Positions 1 to 7,021 of a DNA stretch of 49,250 nucleotides are shown one piece after another. A model generated the notes under the pieces. That model searched no databases. It was not told where the DNA came from and was given only the letters and a program-made list of their open reading frames with translations. A program made the translations under genes and the position numbers. Each line of letters begins with the position of its first letter. Within the stretch, counting starts at the first letter, position 1. The stretch is from positions 1-49,250 of the IMG/VR virus record IMGVR_UViG_3300028835_001335; one strand, given 5' to 3'. The DNA is from a virus.

Positions 1-144
1 CGCGTGAACTGAATAAACTTTACTTTTCATTGTATTCTCCTTTTTTTGCGCTATAGTTTACCTTTAGCCACTCCTGCGTGCCGCCGTGAGATTCGAACTC
101 ACGGCTTCCGGCAACCAGCCCAGCACGCAGCGGGGGCCGAAGCC
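1..144. repeat. Terminal direct repeat, left copy
   Basis: Bases 1-144 are identical to 49107-49250. This marks a closed or terminally redundant phage genome with 49,106 bp of unique sequence. The repeat contains the start of the leftward gene that begins at 49136 (equivalent to base 30) and a tRNA T-arm-like hairpin. From sequence alone I cannot separate a true terminal repeat from an assembly overlap of a circular or permuted molecule. Confidence 0.95.
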
Positions 145-336
145 CACTGCCTGCGCGGTTCAATGATTAGCAATGCCGGTTCCCCCTCCCCGGCCTCCTC
201 AGCGTTCCCCGTTTGCCTCACGGCTCCGGCGCAAGTTCCCCGCAGGTTCACGGCCTGCGTGCTGGATTTTACCAGCCCCCTTGCTAATCATCTTGCTGCC
301 TGCGCGTTTTGGCCAGACGCGCTAACTGGTGGGGTT
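62..336 (-). ncRNA. Structured non-coding segment with tRNA T-arm mimic
   Basis: About 300 bases without a credible gene lie between the stop of the gene at 337-552 and the start at base 30. On the minus strand the segment holds many pairings. There is a 6-bp hairpin near 303-325, a long-range 11-bp helix pairing 281-291 with 163-173, and inside it smaller hairpins such as CGCAGG/CCTGCG and GCCGG/CCGGC. A UUCG-capped stem follows at 127-150. At the 3' end GTGAG-TTCGAAT-CTCAC (90-106) is a perfect T-arm, closed by CTGCGTGC/GCACGCAG (123-130 with 74-81). No complete tRNA cloverleaf and no tmRNA tag frame could be drawn. It may be a stable phage RNA or an unusually folded intercistronic leader. 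Confidence 0.4.
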
Positions 337-552
337 TTAGTCTCCCTCGATTGTGCCTTCCATATCCCACTTGACGGTATAGCCCCGGCTCTCTATGAAC
401 CGTTCTTGCCGCCGTCGCTCGTTGACCGCGTCGCCTGCATCAACAAACTTCTCGAAGGTCTTGCCGCTGGGCCAGGCGGCCGTGAACTTCGTCAGTCCCA
501 CTCCCATGCAGCCTTTCCCGCTTTCCTTGATGACTACTGTTCCTTTGGACAT
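337..552 (-). CDS. Small hypothetical protein (71 aa)
   Basis: A strong Shine-Dalgarno site (AAGGAG, 5-6 nt before ATG) fixes the start. The product is basic and charged, with KGTVVIKESGKG near the N-terminus and an ERRRQERFIE stretch in the C-terminal half. It has no signal peptide and no membrane helix. It is the first gene after the leftward promoter at 780-808, separated from it by an unusually long leader of about 220 nt, and is followed by the structured RNA segment at 62-336. I do not recognise the family. Confidence 0.7.
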   Translation of the reverse strand: MSKGTVVIKESGKGCMGVGLTKFTAAWPSGKTFEKFVDAGDAVNERRRQERFIESRGYTVKWDMEGTIEGD

Positions 553-773
553 TGTATCTCCTTTTAGGGTTTCGAGTAGATGCTCTCTTCATAGCCAGCC
601 CCAATTGCTGACGACCCTGCCCACTCGCCTCCTCCGGCGCTCGGGCTATTCTCCGATCCTTTGGCCTTTGACCTCGGTGTAGTCTCCGCTTCGTGTAATT
701 GCCCTGGTTGGCCCCTGCGTCTTGTCCCTAGTCTCTGGCTCTTTGATCTTCTTGCTTTTTAATGTTCCTTATT
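553..773 (-). other. Long untranslated leader of the 337-552 gene
   Basis: There is no convincing gene between the predicted transcription start near 773 and the ATG at 552. The minus-strand RNA would be purine-rich at its 5' end, then GC-rich with several short complementary segments. A 7-nt match pairs 771-777 with 693-699. It does not have the A1-B1-A2-B2 design of the other three leaders. Its function is unknown; about 220 nt is long for a phage leader. Confidence 0.4.
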
Positions 774-779
774 ACACTA

Positions 780-808
780 ATTATATACTATTGTTGTGAG
801 TTTGTCAA
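780..808 (-). promoter_or_regulatory. Sigma70-type leftward promoter
   Basis: The minus strand reads TTGACA (808-803), a 17-nt spacer and TATAAT (785-780). The -35 is extended to ATACTTGACA, identical to the extensions at the rightward promoter 1783-1811 and the leftward promoter at 44710-44738. It would transcribe the 337-552 gene and whatever follows. It lies downstream of the terminator at 880-910, so it restarts transcription. Confidence 0.85.
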
Positions 809-879
809 GTATCCTATATTAGAATAGCATTAGAAAAAAGTGAAGGTTTTTATTACTTCCAGCAGCAGTGGCATGTAGT

Positions 880-910
880 AAAAAAGGCCCGACACCTCTC
901 AGCGCCGGGT
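880..910 (-). terminator. Intrinsic terminator after the coiled-coil gene
   Basis: On the minus strand CCCGGC (909-904) pairs with GTCGGG (93-88 of the 800s block, 893-888) with one G-U pair. A short C and a run of six T follow. It sits just past the stop at 932 and upstream of the promoter at 780-808, so it closes the first leftward transcription unit. Confidence 0.65.
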
Positions 911-931
911 CTCTGTCTACGTGCTCGTGGC

Positions 932-1165
932 TTACTCTAGCCCCAGCGCCGCCTCTAGTCTCTCAATACGCTCGCGCTGCTCGACGGAAGCGATGCTCAG
1001 ATTGGGGACGGCCTCGGCAGCCAGGCTTGCAACCCGCCGCTCCAGTTTTACGATGCGCTCTTGCAGTTTGTCAATAGCCATAGCGTCGTGGTCGGTGGCG
1101 GCTTTCAGCAGCATCACCTGTCGCTCTAGTTTCTCGATGCGCTTTGCCTGTTCTATTTGATTCAT
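932..1165 (-). CDS. Small coiled-coil protein (77 aa)
   Basis: Nearly the whole product is a heptad-like coiled coil: repeated patterns such as RIEKLERQV, KLQERIVKLERRV and RIERLEAAL recur with 7-residue spacing. No catalytic motif or membrane segment is present. The ATG has an AAAGGAG site 5 nt upstream. It follows the HNH gene in the first leftward operon and is closed by the terminator at 880-910. It could be an oligomerising partner or DNA-mimic-like accessory protein. The function is not assigned. Confidence 0.75.
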   Translation of the reverse strand: MNQIEQAKRIEKLERQVMLLKAATDHDAMAIDKLQERIVKLERRVASLAAEAVPNLSIASVEQRERIERLEAALGLE

Positions 1166-1227
1166 TTTGCTCCTTTCAGTTTCTATTTGACCGGCTCAGG
1201 CAAGAGGGAGAGAGTGAAGCAGAGTCT

Positions 1228-1608
1228 CTACCTGCGCTTGCGCCGACTAGCCCATTGGCCGCCAAAGCGATAATGATAATTTCCCTCACGTTGGCGCTTA
1301 TGTTGTTCAATCTTGCGTTTCTCTCTACTCATTTCTGGCTTGGGTTTCTGCGGGGCCTCATAGCGTTGTCGTAAATCGCTATCAGGATTCCGGCGCATCT
1401 CATCGGCTACCCAGTGGCAGGACTTGCACAAGACAATGAGGTCGTCTGTTCGTTCGTGCCCAATCCGCTTATAGGTCAGGTGATGCACGGATAGCCTATC
1501 CGTTTCACCGCAACACTCGCAGCGCCATTTGGCGGCCTCTAGTTTTGCTAGTCTGTGCTGTTGCCAGGCATCGGAGTGCATATATTCACGGTATTGCCTA
1601 GAATACAT
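1228..1608 (-). CDS. HNH endonuclease-domain protein
   Basis: This 126-aa protein has a full HNH/McrA-like core. CECCG near residue 34 and CKSCH near residue 61 form the zinc-binding pairs, LSVHHLTY supplies the catalytic histidine segment, and the following loop carries a DDLIVLC strand. The C-terminus is strongly basic (repeated KR/RK), typical of DNA binding. It is the first gene after the leftward promoter at 1742-1770 and is preceded by the pseudoknot-type leader. Small phage HNH proteins act in packaging with terminase or as free nucleases. The distance from the terminase genes, which lie across a divergent promoter, leaves both options open. Confidence 0.85.
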   Translation of the reverse strand: MYSRQYREYMHSDAWQQHRLAKLEAAKWRCECCGETDRLSVHHLTYKRIGHERTDDLIVLCKSCHWVADEMRRNPDSDLRQRYEAPQKPKPEMSREKRKIEQHKRQREGNYHYRFGGQWASRRKRR

Positions 1609-1628
1609 TGCCTATCTCCATAAAAGGC

Positions 1629-1735
1629 GACTCCCGCAGTCCGGGCGCTTGTCTTTGTCAAGAGGCAAACGGCTTTAGACTGCGGGAGTCATGTTGGCAC
1701 AAAAAAACCGCCACTGCCATTGTGTGCCTCTTGAC
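1629..1735 (-). promoter_or_regulatory. Interleaved-repeat (pseudoknot/attenuator) leader 1
   Basis: Read on the minus strand from the predicted +1 at 1735. A1 (1735-1725) is an exact 11-nt complement of A2 (1667-1657). B1 (1690-1678) is an exact 13-nt complement of B2 (1641-1629). The order A1-B1-A2-B2 is interleaved, so both helices can coexist only as a pseudoknot. B2 is followed by GCC and four T and then the HNH gene's Shine-Dalgarno site. A GCGG plus seven-T element lies between A1 and B1. The design matches leaders at 39128-39278 and 29217-29315. Confidence 0.7.
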
Positions 1736-1741
1736 GGTTCA

Positions 1742-1770
1742 ATTATACTACTTTTTCAGTAGATTGTCAA
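1742..1770 (-). promoter_or_regulatory. Strong leftward sigma70 promoter
   Basis: TTGACA (1770-1765), a 17-nt spacer and TATAAT (1747-1742) on the minus strand form a perfect consensus. The expected start is near 1735, exactly at the A1 arm of leader 1. It is back-to-back with the rightward promoter at 1783-1811, and TTGTCAAG/CTTGACAA inverted copies join the two -35 elements. It should drive the first leftward (probably early) operon. Confidence 0.9.
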
Positions 1771-1782
1771 GACCCAAAATAC

Positions 1783-1811
1783 TTGACAAGCGGCTTAAAA
1801 TCTAGTATACT
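1783..1811 (+). promoter_or_regulatory. Rightward sigma70 promoter giving a leaderless transcript
   Basis: TTGACA (1783-1788), a 17-nt spacer and TATACT (1806-1811). The ATG of the next gene is at 1818, seven bases after the -10 and hence at the predicted +1. No ribosome-binding site fits between. The same geometry occurs at 44742-44779. Confidence 0.88.
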
Positions 1812-1817
1812 GGTATC

Positions 1818-2147
1818 ATGAGCCCGCGAGAATGGCGAGCCGACGACGGCCACAGTGTGTATCCAGACGATAGTACAGATGCGCCGAGGACAATCAGGTT
1901 GCGCGTTGCGCTGGGCAGTCTCAATGTTGGCTGCCCCTATTGCGATTTAGACACCGCCGGGCAGCACCAGTCAGGGTGTCCCAACGCTCCGCCGCCTACC
2001 TCAGATTCCATTGAGTCGTTGCCAATGATACCCGCCACGGGCTGGCTCTGCCCGCGCTGCGGCAGGTCGCTTGCGCCGTGGGTGCTGGAATGTGGTTGCA
2101 GATTGGCGATGTGTATCACAGGCGTGCACAGTAACGAGGAACGATGA
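1818..2147 (+). CDS. Leaderless zinc-ribbon protein (109 aa)
   Basis: This is the first rightward gene. Its ATG coincides with the predicted transcription start of the promoter at 1783-1811, so translation is probably leaderless. Cysteine pairs CPYC near residue 39 and CPRCG near residue 78, with further Cys at CGC near residue 92, suggest one or two zinc ribbons. It has no membrane segment. It precedes the terminase genes and could regulate the rightward transcript or be a packaging accessory factor. The family is not recognised. Confidence 0.72.
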   Translation: MSPREWRADDGHSVYPDDSTDAPRTIRLRVALGSLNVGCPYCDLDTAGQHQSGCPNAPPPTSDSIESLPMIPATGWLCPRCGRSLAPWVLECGCRLAMCITGVHSNEER

Positions 2148-2266
2148 AGCACAGCGCGGGTTTACTCTCCTTTTCCCGCGCTTCTTTGGCAGCCAAACAG
2201 CAGCGGCTGCGAGCGAAAGCCGGGCGCTGGGGTTCCCCTCCTTTACTCAGCGCCCGGCTGGGGTAG
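2144..2266 (+). CDS. Short basic peptide (40 aa)
   Basis: An ATG overlaps the preceding stop (ATGA), a coupling seen throughout this genome. The product is basic, with LAAKQQRLRAKAGRWG in the middle. Its 3' half coincides with a 12-bp inverted repeat (2218-2229 with 2248-2259), so the DNA may be conserved for the hairpin and not for the protein. Real translation is plausible but uncertain. Confidence 0.4.
   Translation: MKHSAGLLSFSRASLAAKQQRLRAKAGRWGSPPLLSARLG
2218..2259. repeat. 12-bp inverted repeat (hairpin)
   Basis: AGCCGGGCGCTG (2218-2229) and its exact complement (2248-2259) flank an 18-base loop, a few bases before the start of the next gene at 2270. No U-tract follows, so it is not a typical terminator. 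It may shape translation or processing of the early part of the rightward mRNA. Confidence 0.6.
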
Positions 2267-2269
2267 GCT

Positions 2270-2494
2270 ATGAATAGTAGTGATGAAACGACATTCAGGG
2301 CCGCTTTCCCGCCAATCATGTCAGCGATCAAAGTGGACGGCTCAGGTGGCGGCATGCGTATTCAGTTTGACGTGCCAGAGAGTGAGATGGCAGAGGCAGT
2401 CAAGTTGCTGGCTTGGCGGCAATGTATATTAGTGGTGACGGTGAGGCCAGAATCAAGTGATGAATCAAGAAAGTCCAAAAAAGTCCATATCTGA
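2270..2494 (+). CDS. Small hypothetical protein (74 aa)
   Basis: The middle carries a beta-strand-like segment (IQFDVPESEMAEAVKLL) that ends in hydrophobic strands, suggesting a small alpha/beta fold. It begins just after the 12-bp hairpin and overlaps the terminase small subunit gene by about 35 bases. It lies in the terminase operon, so a role in packaging or its regulation is possible. No family is recognised. Confidence 0.6.
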   Translation: MNSSDETTFRAAFPPIMSAIKVDGSGGGMRIQFDVPESEMAEAVKLLAWRQCILVVTVRPESSDESRKSKKVHI

Positions 2495-2945
2495 ACAGTT
2501 ACAGGCCATTTTGATCAGACTCTCCACTGATCAGATTAGATTTGTCGTTGCTCGCCAGGAATATCTAACAATCAGAGAGGCCGCCGAGGCAATTGGTATT
2601 AAGCCAGACACGGTGTATCATTGGCCGGATGAGGTCAAAGAGGCTGTGCGGTTGATGGCGGCAGATGGTCTTGTGGTTGCACAGCACATCCGCAGGCGCA
2701 GTCTGGCAAAGGCAATGCAGGTCAAGGTCACCGGTCTCAACAGCGATGACGAGCGAGTGCGTCAAGGCGTTGCAACTGAGGTGATTGAGTGGGAGATGGG
2801 GAAGGCGACGCAACGCCAGGAGATCGCGGGTGTAGGCGGAGGGGCTATTGAACTCCATTTTAAGAACGCACTAAAACGAGCATACAGTGACGACAGCATT
2901 GAACCGGTATCTGGCAACGGCAGTGGCAGCAAAGTGCCCGTCTGA
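2460..2945 (+). CDS. terS: Terminase small subunit
   Basis: The small packaging subunit binds phage DNA and hands it to the large subunit. Residues about 33-60 form a helix-turn-helix typical of terS proteins: REAAEAIGIKPDTVYHW lies between predicted helices. The C-terminal half is helical and ends in a loose Gly/Ser-rich tail. The length (161 aa) is usual for the family. I chose the ATG at 2460; a GTG one codon earlier is also possible. It overlaps terL by 59 bases, which is typical for this pair. Confidence 0.85.
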   Translation: MNQESPKKSISEQLQAILIRLSTDQIRFVVARQEYLTIREAAEAIGIKPDTVYHWPDEVKEAVRLMAADGLVVAQHIRRRSLAKAMQVKVTGLNSDDERVRQGVATEVIEWEMGKATQRQEIAGVGGGAIELHFKNALKRAYSDDSIEPVSGNGSGSKVPV

Positions 2946-4272
2946 TCAGATAATCAACTTTCGGCTGGGCCAGTATTGCGCCCAGCCGAAGCAATTGAGG
3001 TTTCACGCAGCGGCGCGGCTGGCCGACACCGAGGGTGGTCCAACGCAGGTCGGCTATGGCGGTGCACGCGGCGGCGCGAAGTCGCACGGGCTATTTGCTC
3101 AACTGGTACTCGACGACTGCCAGCGTGCACCAGGCATCAAGGCGCTCTACCTGCGCAAGGTCGGCAAACAGGCGCGGGAGCAATTTGAGGATCTGCGTGG
3201 CAAGGTGCTACACTCCACAGAGCACGCGTACAAACAGCATCTCGGTGTAGTCAAGTTCCCGAATGGTTCACAGTTATTCATCGGGCACTTTAAGAACGAG
3301 AGTGACGTCGATGCCTACCTGGGCCTGGAGTATGAGGTCATAGCAATCGAAGAGGCTACTACGCTCACGGCGATGAAGTACCAGGCGCTCCGAGATAGCA
3401 ACCGCACAAGCCGCGACGACTTCCGCCCGCGCATCTACACCAGCACCAACCCCGGGGGTGTTGGGCACGCCTGGTACAAGAGGCGCTACATCGACCCGTG
3501 GCAGGACGGCAAAGAGACGGACACCCGTTTCATCTTTGCCACGGTCGAGGACAACGCTTTTCTGGACGAGGACTACCGGCGCAAACTGGAGGAGAACACC
3601 GGCTGGCGCTTGCGGGCTTACCGCTATGGTGATTGGGACATTGCCGCCGGCCAGTATTTCACAACCTGGCGGCGTGACGTGCACGTGATTGAGCCATTCG
3701 ACGCACCGCTCGACTGGACGTGGTGGGCTTCGATGGACTACGGTTTCGTACACCCAACTGTGGTGCACCTGTTCGCTAGAGACGGCGATGGGATGACCTA
3801 CATTGTAGATGAGCACTACCAGGCCGGGTGGCTGGTGAAGCGGCAGGCCGAAGCGATCAGGGCGATGCTTTCCCGCAATGACATTCACTATGGCAGGCTG
3901 GAGCGGTTCGTGACAGGTGCTGACATATTTGCCAAGCGCGGCAACTCTGAGACTAGCATCGCTCAGCAGTACGAGCAGCACGGCCTCAAACTAGAGCCCG
4001 CCAATATGGACCGCATCAACGGCGCAGGGCAGATGCTTGACTTGCTGGGCGACGTGAGCGCCGGGCAAGCGCCACGGGTGAAGGTATTCAACCGCTGCGG
4101 ACGGTTAATCGAGTGCATCCCGGTGATGGAACATGACCCGTATAGACCAGAGGACGTGATGAAAATCGATACTGACGAAGAAGGGCTGGGCGGCGACGAT
4201 GCCTACGACTGCGCACGCTACGGCCTGATGGAGTTGGACAACCTGGTGAAACGCCAGGCGAGGGTATACTAA
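2887..4272 (+). CDS. terL: Terminase large subunit
   Basis: This is the ATP-driven packaging motor and headful or site-specific nuclease. GGARGGAKS at residues 58-66 is the Walker A-like loop, and VIAIEEA at 151-157 is Walker B with its catalytic Glu. The C-terminal RNase H-fold nuclease shows the Asp in ASMDYGF (about 284), the Asp in GADIF (about 346) and the acidic pair in GLGGDDAYD (about 437-438). Length (461 aa) is normal. The start is a GTG inside terS; there is no good Shine-Dalgarno site, so translation is probably coupled. It ends one base into the portal start (ATG overlapping TAATG). Confidence 0.96.
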   Translation: MTTALNRYLATAVAAKCPSDQIINFRLGQYCAQPKQLRFHAAARLADTEGGPTQVGYGGARGGAKSHGLFAQLVLDDCQRAPGIKALYLRKVGKQAREQFEDLRGKVLHSTEHAYKQHLGVVKFPNGSQLFIGHFKNESDVDAYLGLEYEVIAIEEATTLTAMKYQALRDSNRTSRDDFRPRIYTSTNPGGVGHAWYKRRYIDPWQDGKETDTRFIFATVEDNAFLDEDYRRKLEENTGWRLRAYRYGDWDIAAGQYFTTWRRDVHVIEPFDAPLDWTWWASMDYGFVHPTVVHLFARDGDGMTYIVDEHYQAGWLVKRQAEAIRAMLSRNDIHYGRLERFVTGADIFAKRGNSETSIAQQYEQHGLKLEPANMDRINGAGQMLDLLGDVSAGQAPRVKVFNRCGRLIECIPVMEHDPYRPEDVMKIDTDEEGLGGDDAYDCARYGLMELDNLVKRQARVY

Positions 4273-5714
4273 TGGCAACCGACATAGCAGAACTGGCTTT
4301 CGCAGGCTGGCAGGCAGAAGAGGAACGCACGCGCCAGGCAAACATTGTATTGGTACGCGACTACTATGACGGCGACCAGCACGTGCAGTTGACCCAGCGC
4401 CAGAAGGAATACTTGGGCTTCGTCAAGGGCGGGCGGTTCGCGCTCAATTACTGCGCCACTGTAGTCAACGCAGTGTGGGAGCGATTGATAGTGGCGGCGC
4501 TGGCCTCGAAGGATAAGGCATTCTCGGAAGCCGCCTGGGCCTGGTGGCAGCGCAACAGGATGGACGAGAAACAGGACGGCGTGCACCGTGGCGCAGTTCG
4601 AGACGGTGAGTATTTCGTCATCGTAGACCTGGACGAGGAGATGCAGCCGCGCTTCACACCTCACCCGCGTTACACCGATCCGCTGAGCGGCGGTTCGGGA
4701 TTTGGCTGCAAAGCACATTATCCGAACGATATGACCTCGCTGCCGATGCAGTTTGCCAGCAAGAGGTGGACGGAGACGGTGACACTGGAGAGCGGCAAAC
4801 GCGAGACGCGGCAGCGGATGACTGTCTATTATCCTAATCAGATCCGAAAGTACGTGCAAAAAGCAAGGTCAGGCGAATCAGGATGGGATAAATACCAGGA
4901 TGAGGGCGATACCTCCTGGCCGTTGCCTCACGTAGACGCAACGGGCAAGCCGCTAGGCATACAGGTTATACACTTCCGCAATCCTGATGAAAAGAGCGAG
5001 ATATGGGATGCCCTCCCCCCGCAGGATGGTATCAACAAGACATCGCTCGACCTCCTGGCCGCTGCCGATGCCGCTGGGTTCCCGATTTACATTGCTCAGG
5101 GCTTTTCCGCCACCACAGATGGCAAGCTGCCTGAGAGCGACGGTGGTAACTACCTGGAATTGACGCCTGGCTGTTGGATTGAGATACCGAAGGACGGCAA
5201 GGCCGGCAGGATGGAAGCCGCTGACCTAACACCGCTGGTCAATGCACTCGACGGCTGGATAACTAAACTGGCGCAGGTGACAGACACGCCCGCCAACCGC
5301 TTCCAGATCACGCGCCAGGTAGCCGCCGAGGGCACGCTGAAACAGCAGGAGGCGGTGCTGTTGTCGAAGGTGCGCGTGAGGCAAGTCCGCTTCGGTAACA
5401 GTTGGGAGGACGTGTTGTATATGGCCCGCCGCCTGGCGAACACTGCCGGTGCTGGGCTGAATGAAGATGCGATGCTCGAAGTCGAGTGGGTTCCCGCCGC
5501 CACCAGGGACGAGAAGGAACATATCGAGACCCTGGGCTTGAAACGTGAGAAGTTGAATGTACCACTTGAAACGCTGTGGGCAGAAGCGGGCTACTCGCAA
5601 GAGGAAATCGACGCAATGCTGGCTACTGAGGAGTACCAGGCGCGGTTGAATATGCAGCGGCAGGCGGCGGCGATGTTCGGACAGGAGAGGCCAGGGGAGA
5701 ATGAGGATGCCTAG
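4272..5714 (+). CDS. Portal protein
   Basis: The 480-aa protein following terL by direct overlap is placed and sized as an SPP1 gp6-type portal, the dodecameric ring for DNA entry and exit. It shows the acidic, Trp-rich N-terminal half. A helical C-terminal half contains the typical segment around residues 340-390 (QITRQVAAEGTLKQQEA), where portal families carry a long helix. It overlaps the minor head gene by 14 bases. Family assignment rests on length, order and general pattern and not on a unique motif. Confidence 0.9.
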   Translation: MATDIAELAFAGWQAEEERTRQANIVLVRDYYDGDQHVQLTQRQKEYLGFVKGGRFALNYCATVVNAVWERLIVAALASKDKAFSEAAWAWWQRNRMDEKQDGVHRGAVRDGEYFVIVDLDEEMQPRFTPHPRYTDPLSGGSGFGCKAHYPNDMTSLPMQFASKRWTETVTLESGKRETRQRMTVYYPNQIRKYVQKARSGESGWDKYQDEGDTSWPLPHVDATGKPLGIQVIHFRNPDEKSEIWDALPPQDGINKTSLDLLAAADAAGFPIYIAQGFSATTDGKLPESDGGNYLELTPGCWIEIPKDGKAGRMEAADLTPLVNALDGWITKLAQVTDTPANRFQITRQVAAEGTLKQQEAVLLSKVRVRQVRFGNSWEDVLYMARRLANTAGAGLNEDAMLEVEWVPAATRDEKEHIETLGLKREKLNVPLETLWAEAGYSQEEIDAMLATEEYQARLNMQRQAAAMFGQERPGENEDA

Positions 5715-6690
5715 CCGTCGCTCCAGCATCAGCGCCGCACTGCGCACCAACCGCGAACTGGGCAAACTGTTCGCCAAGTTGGGTACAGCCGCTCACCCGC
5801 GCGGCAAGGTGCTGGTGGCGTACCGCAGCGCACGGCGGGCGCTCAGGACGGTGCTGAGACAGCGCGCGCTAGCAATAAAACAGGGAGCCTGGCTGGGGGC
5901 GCACTGGGAAGCGCGGGAAGTGATGAGCGGGCTGAAAGACAGCGTGCGGGTAGCGGCGGACACCACGCTTGACAGGGCTAGAGCCCTTGGCTGGAAGCAG
6001 GCTGTAATTGAAGGGCGTGTATGGAATATAGAGCCACAGATGCAATACGTTGATACTGTTGCAATGACCGACGCCATAGTCAGCGTGGTCGAACAGCAAG
6101 AGCGCGCCATACTGGCAACGCTGGCAACTGGTGCAGACCCGGCGCTCATCTTGGGAGGTGATACCACAGTTGGTCTATTGAGACCTGATACTGTGATACG
6201 AGAAGGCACGCACTGGCTAGCAACAGCAGCAGGGCTGGCACTGATTGGCGCACTACGACCGGCGATGCAAGCCACGGGCCGCGCGTGGGGTAAGCAAGCC
6301 ATCGCCGCAATCGACGGCGTGACGACTGAGTGTTGTCTGAGAGTGCATGGCCAGATAGTGCCAGAGGACAAGAAGTTTCACACTACCGGTTCACCGGCAT
6401 TTGCTGAATACCAAGACTGGCCCGACTTTCACTGGAATTGCCGGACGTCTGGCACGATGGTTCCGCTAGATGAGGCCGACGACGACCTGACAGAGATACT
6501 ATTGAAACAGAGTGAAGATGAGCAGGGGAAGCGGCAAGATGCACGCCTGCGTATCACTGAGATTATGGAGACGCTGGTGGGCAAGGGCACGATACCCGAT
6601 GCGCGCAGGCGCACCGATGACACCGAGGCGATGACGGAACTGCGCGAGGAGTTGCTGGCGCTACGACAAAGGGGTGGGTATTCAGGATGA
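5701..6690 (+). CDS. Minor head protein, Mu F / SPP1 gp7-like
   Basis: The C-terminal third carries the hallmark of this family: TECCLRVHGQ near residue 205, a conserved His a little later, then DFHWNCRTSGTMV near residue 245, matching the H-x-N-C-R signature of Mu gpF-like proteins. The helical N-terminal part fits portal binding. These proteins are incorporated in a few copies at or near the portal and in some phages travel with the DNA. The gene starts inside the end of the portal gene and overlaps the next gene by four bases. Confidence 0.88.
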   Translation: MRMPSRRSSISAALRTNRELGKLFAKLGTAAHPRGKVLVAYRSARRALRTVLRQRALAIKQGAWLGAHWEAREVMSGLKDSVRVAADTTLDRARALGWKQAVIEGRVWNIEPQMQYVDTVAMTDAIVSVVEQQERAILATLATGADPALILGGDTTVGLLRPDTVIREGTHWLATAAGLALIGALRPAMQATGRAWGKQAIAAIDGVTTECCLRVHGQIVPEDKKFHTTGSPAFAEYQDWPDFHWNCRTSGTMVPLDEADDDLTEILLKQSEDEQGKRQDARLRITEIMETLVGKGTIPDARRRTDDTEAMTELREELLALRQRGGYSG

Positions 6691-6995
6691 CGGGCTGGAG
6701 ATGTGTGTATTGCGGAAGCCTGAATATGACGAGCCGGGGATATTGCGGCGAGGGCGAGACGCGGGGATGTGGCGCTACGCCTATGCCGTCAACCGTCAAC
6801 GTGGCTGGAATACCGAGAGGCAGGGCGATGCCCGATCCGTTTCTTCGCAGCGGCTCTATTACAACAGCACAGATAGCAGACAATGCCGTAACTAGCATGA
6901 GTATCCAACCCCGCAATCTACCGGATGCGATAGGCATCACGCTCCTGCCAACGATACAGAAGTGCGTTGATGTATTAAGCAGGCTTACCGCTTGA
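6687..6995 (+). CDS. Zn-knuckle / fibre-motif small protein (102 aa)
   Basis: The start overlaps the preceding stop (ATGA). The N-terminus has a CVYCG knuckle and further cysteines near residues 20 and 28, consistent with one zinc site. After residue 50 it changes to a GSITTAQIADNAVT segment, a motif typical of phage fibre stalk proteins, followed by a helical end. It sits between minor head protein and scaffold, so it may be a minor head attachment. The function is inferred only from position. Confidence 0.65.
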   Translation: MTGWRCVYCGSLNMTSRGYCGEGETRGCGATPMPSTVNVAGIPRGRAMPDPFLRSGSITTAQIADNAVTSMSIQPRNLPDAIGITLLPTIQKCVDVLSRLTA

Positions 6996-7021
6996 CAACC
7001 CATCTCAGAATGTGGTATAAT
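6992..7021 (+). promoter_or_regulatory. Internal promoter before scaffold/capsid genes
   Basis: TTGACA (6992-6997), an 18-nt spacer and TATAAT (7016-7021) form a full consensus pair lying over the 3' end of the upstream gene and the ATG of the 39-aa gene at 7020. It would boost transcription of scaffold, decoration and major capsid genes, which are needed in high copy number. The transcript passes the hairpin at 7166-7218 before reaching the scaffold gene. Confidence 0.72.

Noticed and set aside
62-336. tmRNA or standard tRNA
   Set aside because: Only the T-arm and a closing stem fit. No D-arm, anticodon arm or tag reading frame in order could be found, so I list it as a structured RNA of unknown kind.
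553-773. Group I intron core
   Set aside because: A GCGGAGACTAC stretch resembles the R element of group I introns, but no matching S element, no P7 pairing and no interrupted gene were found.
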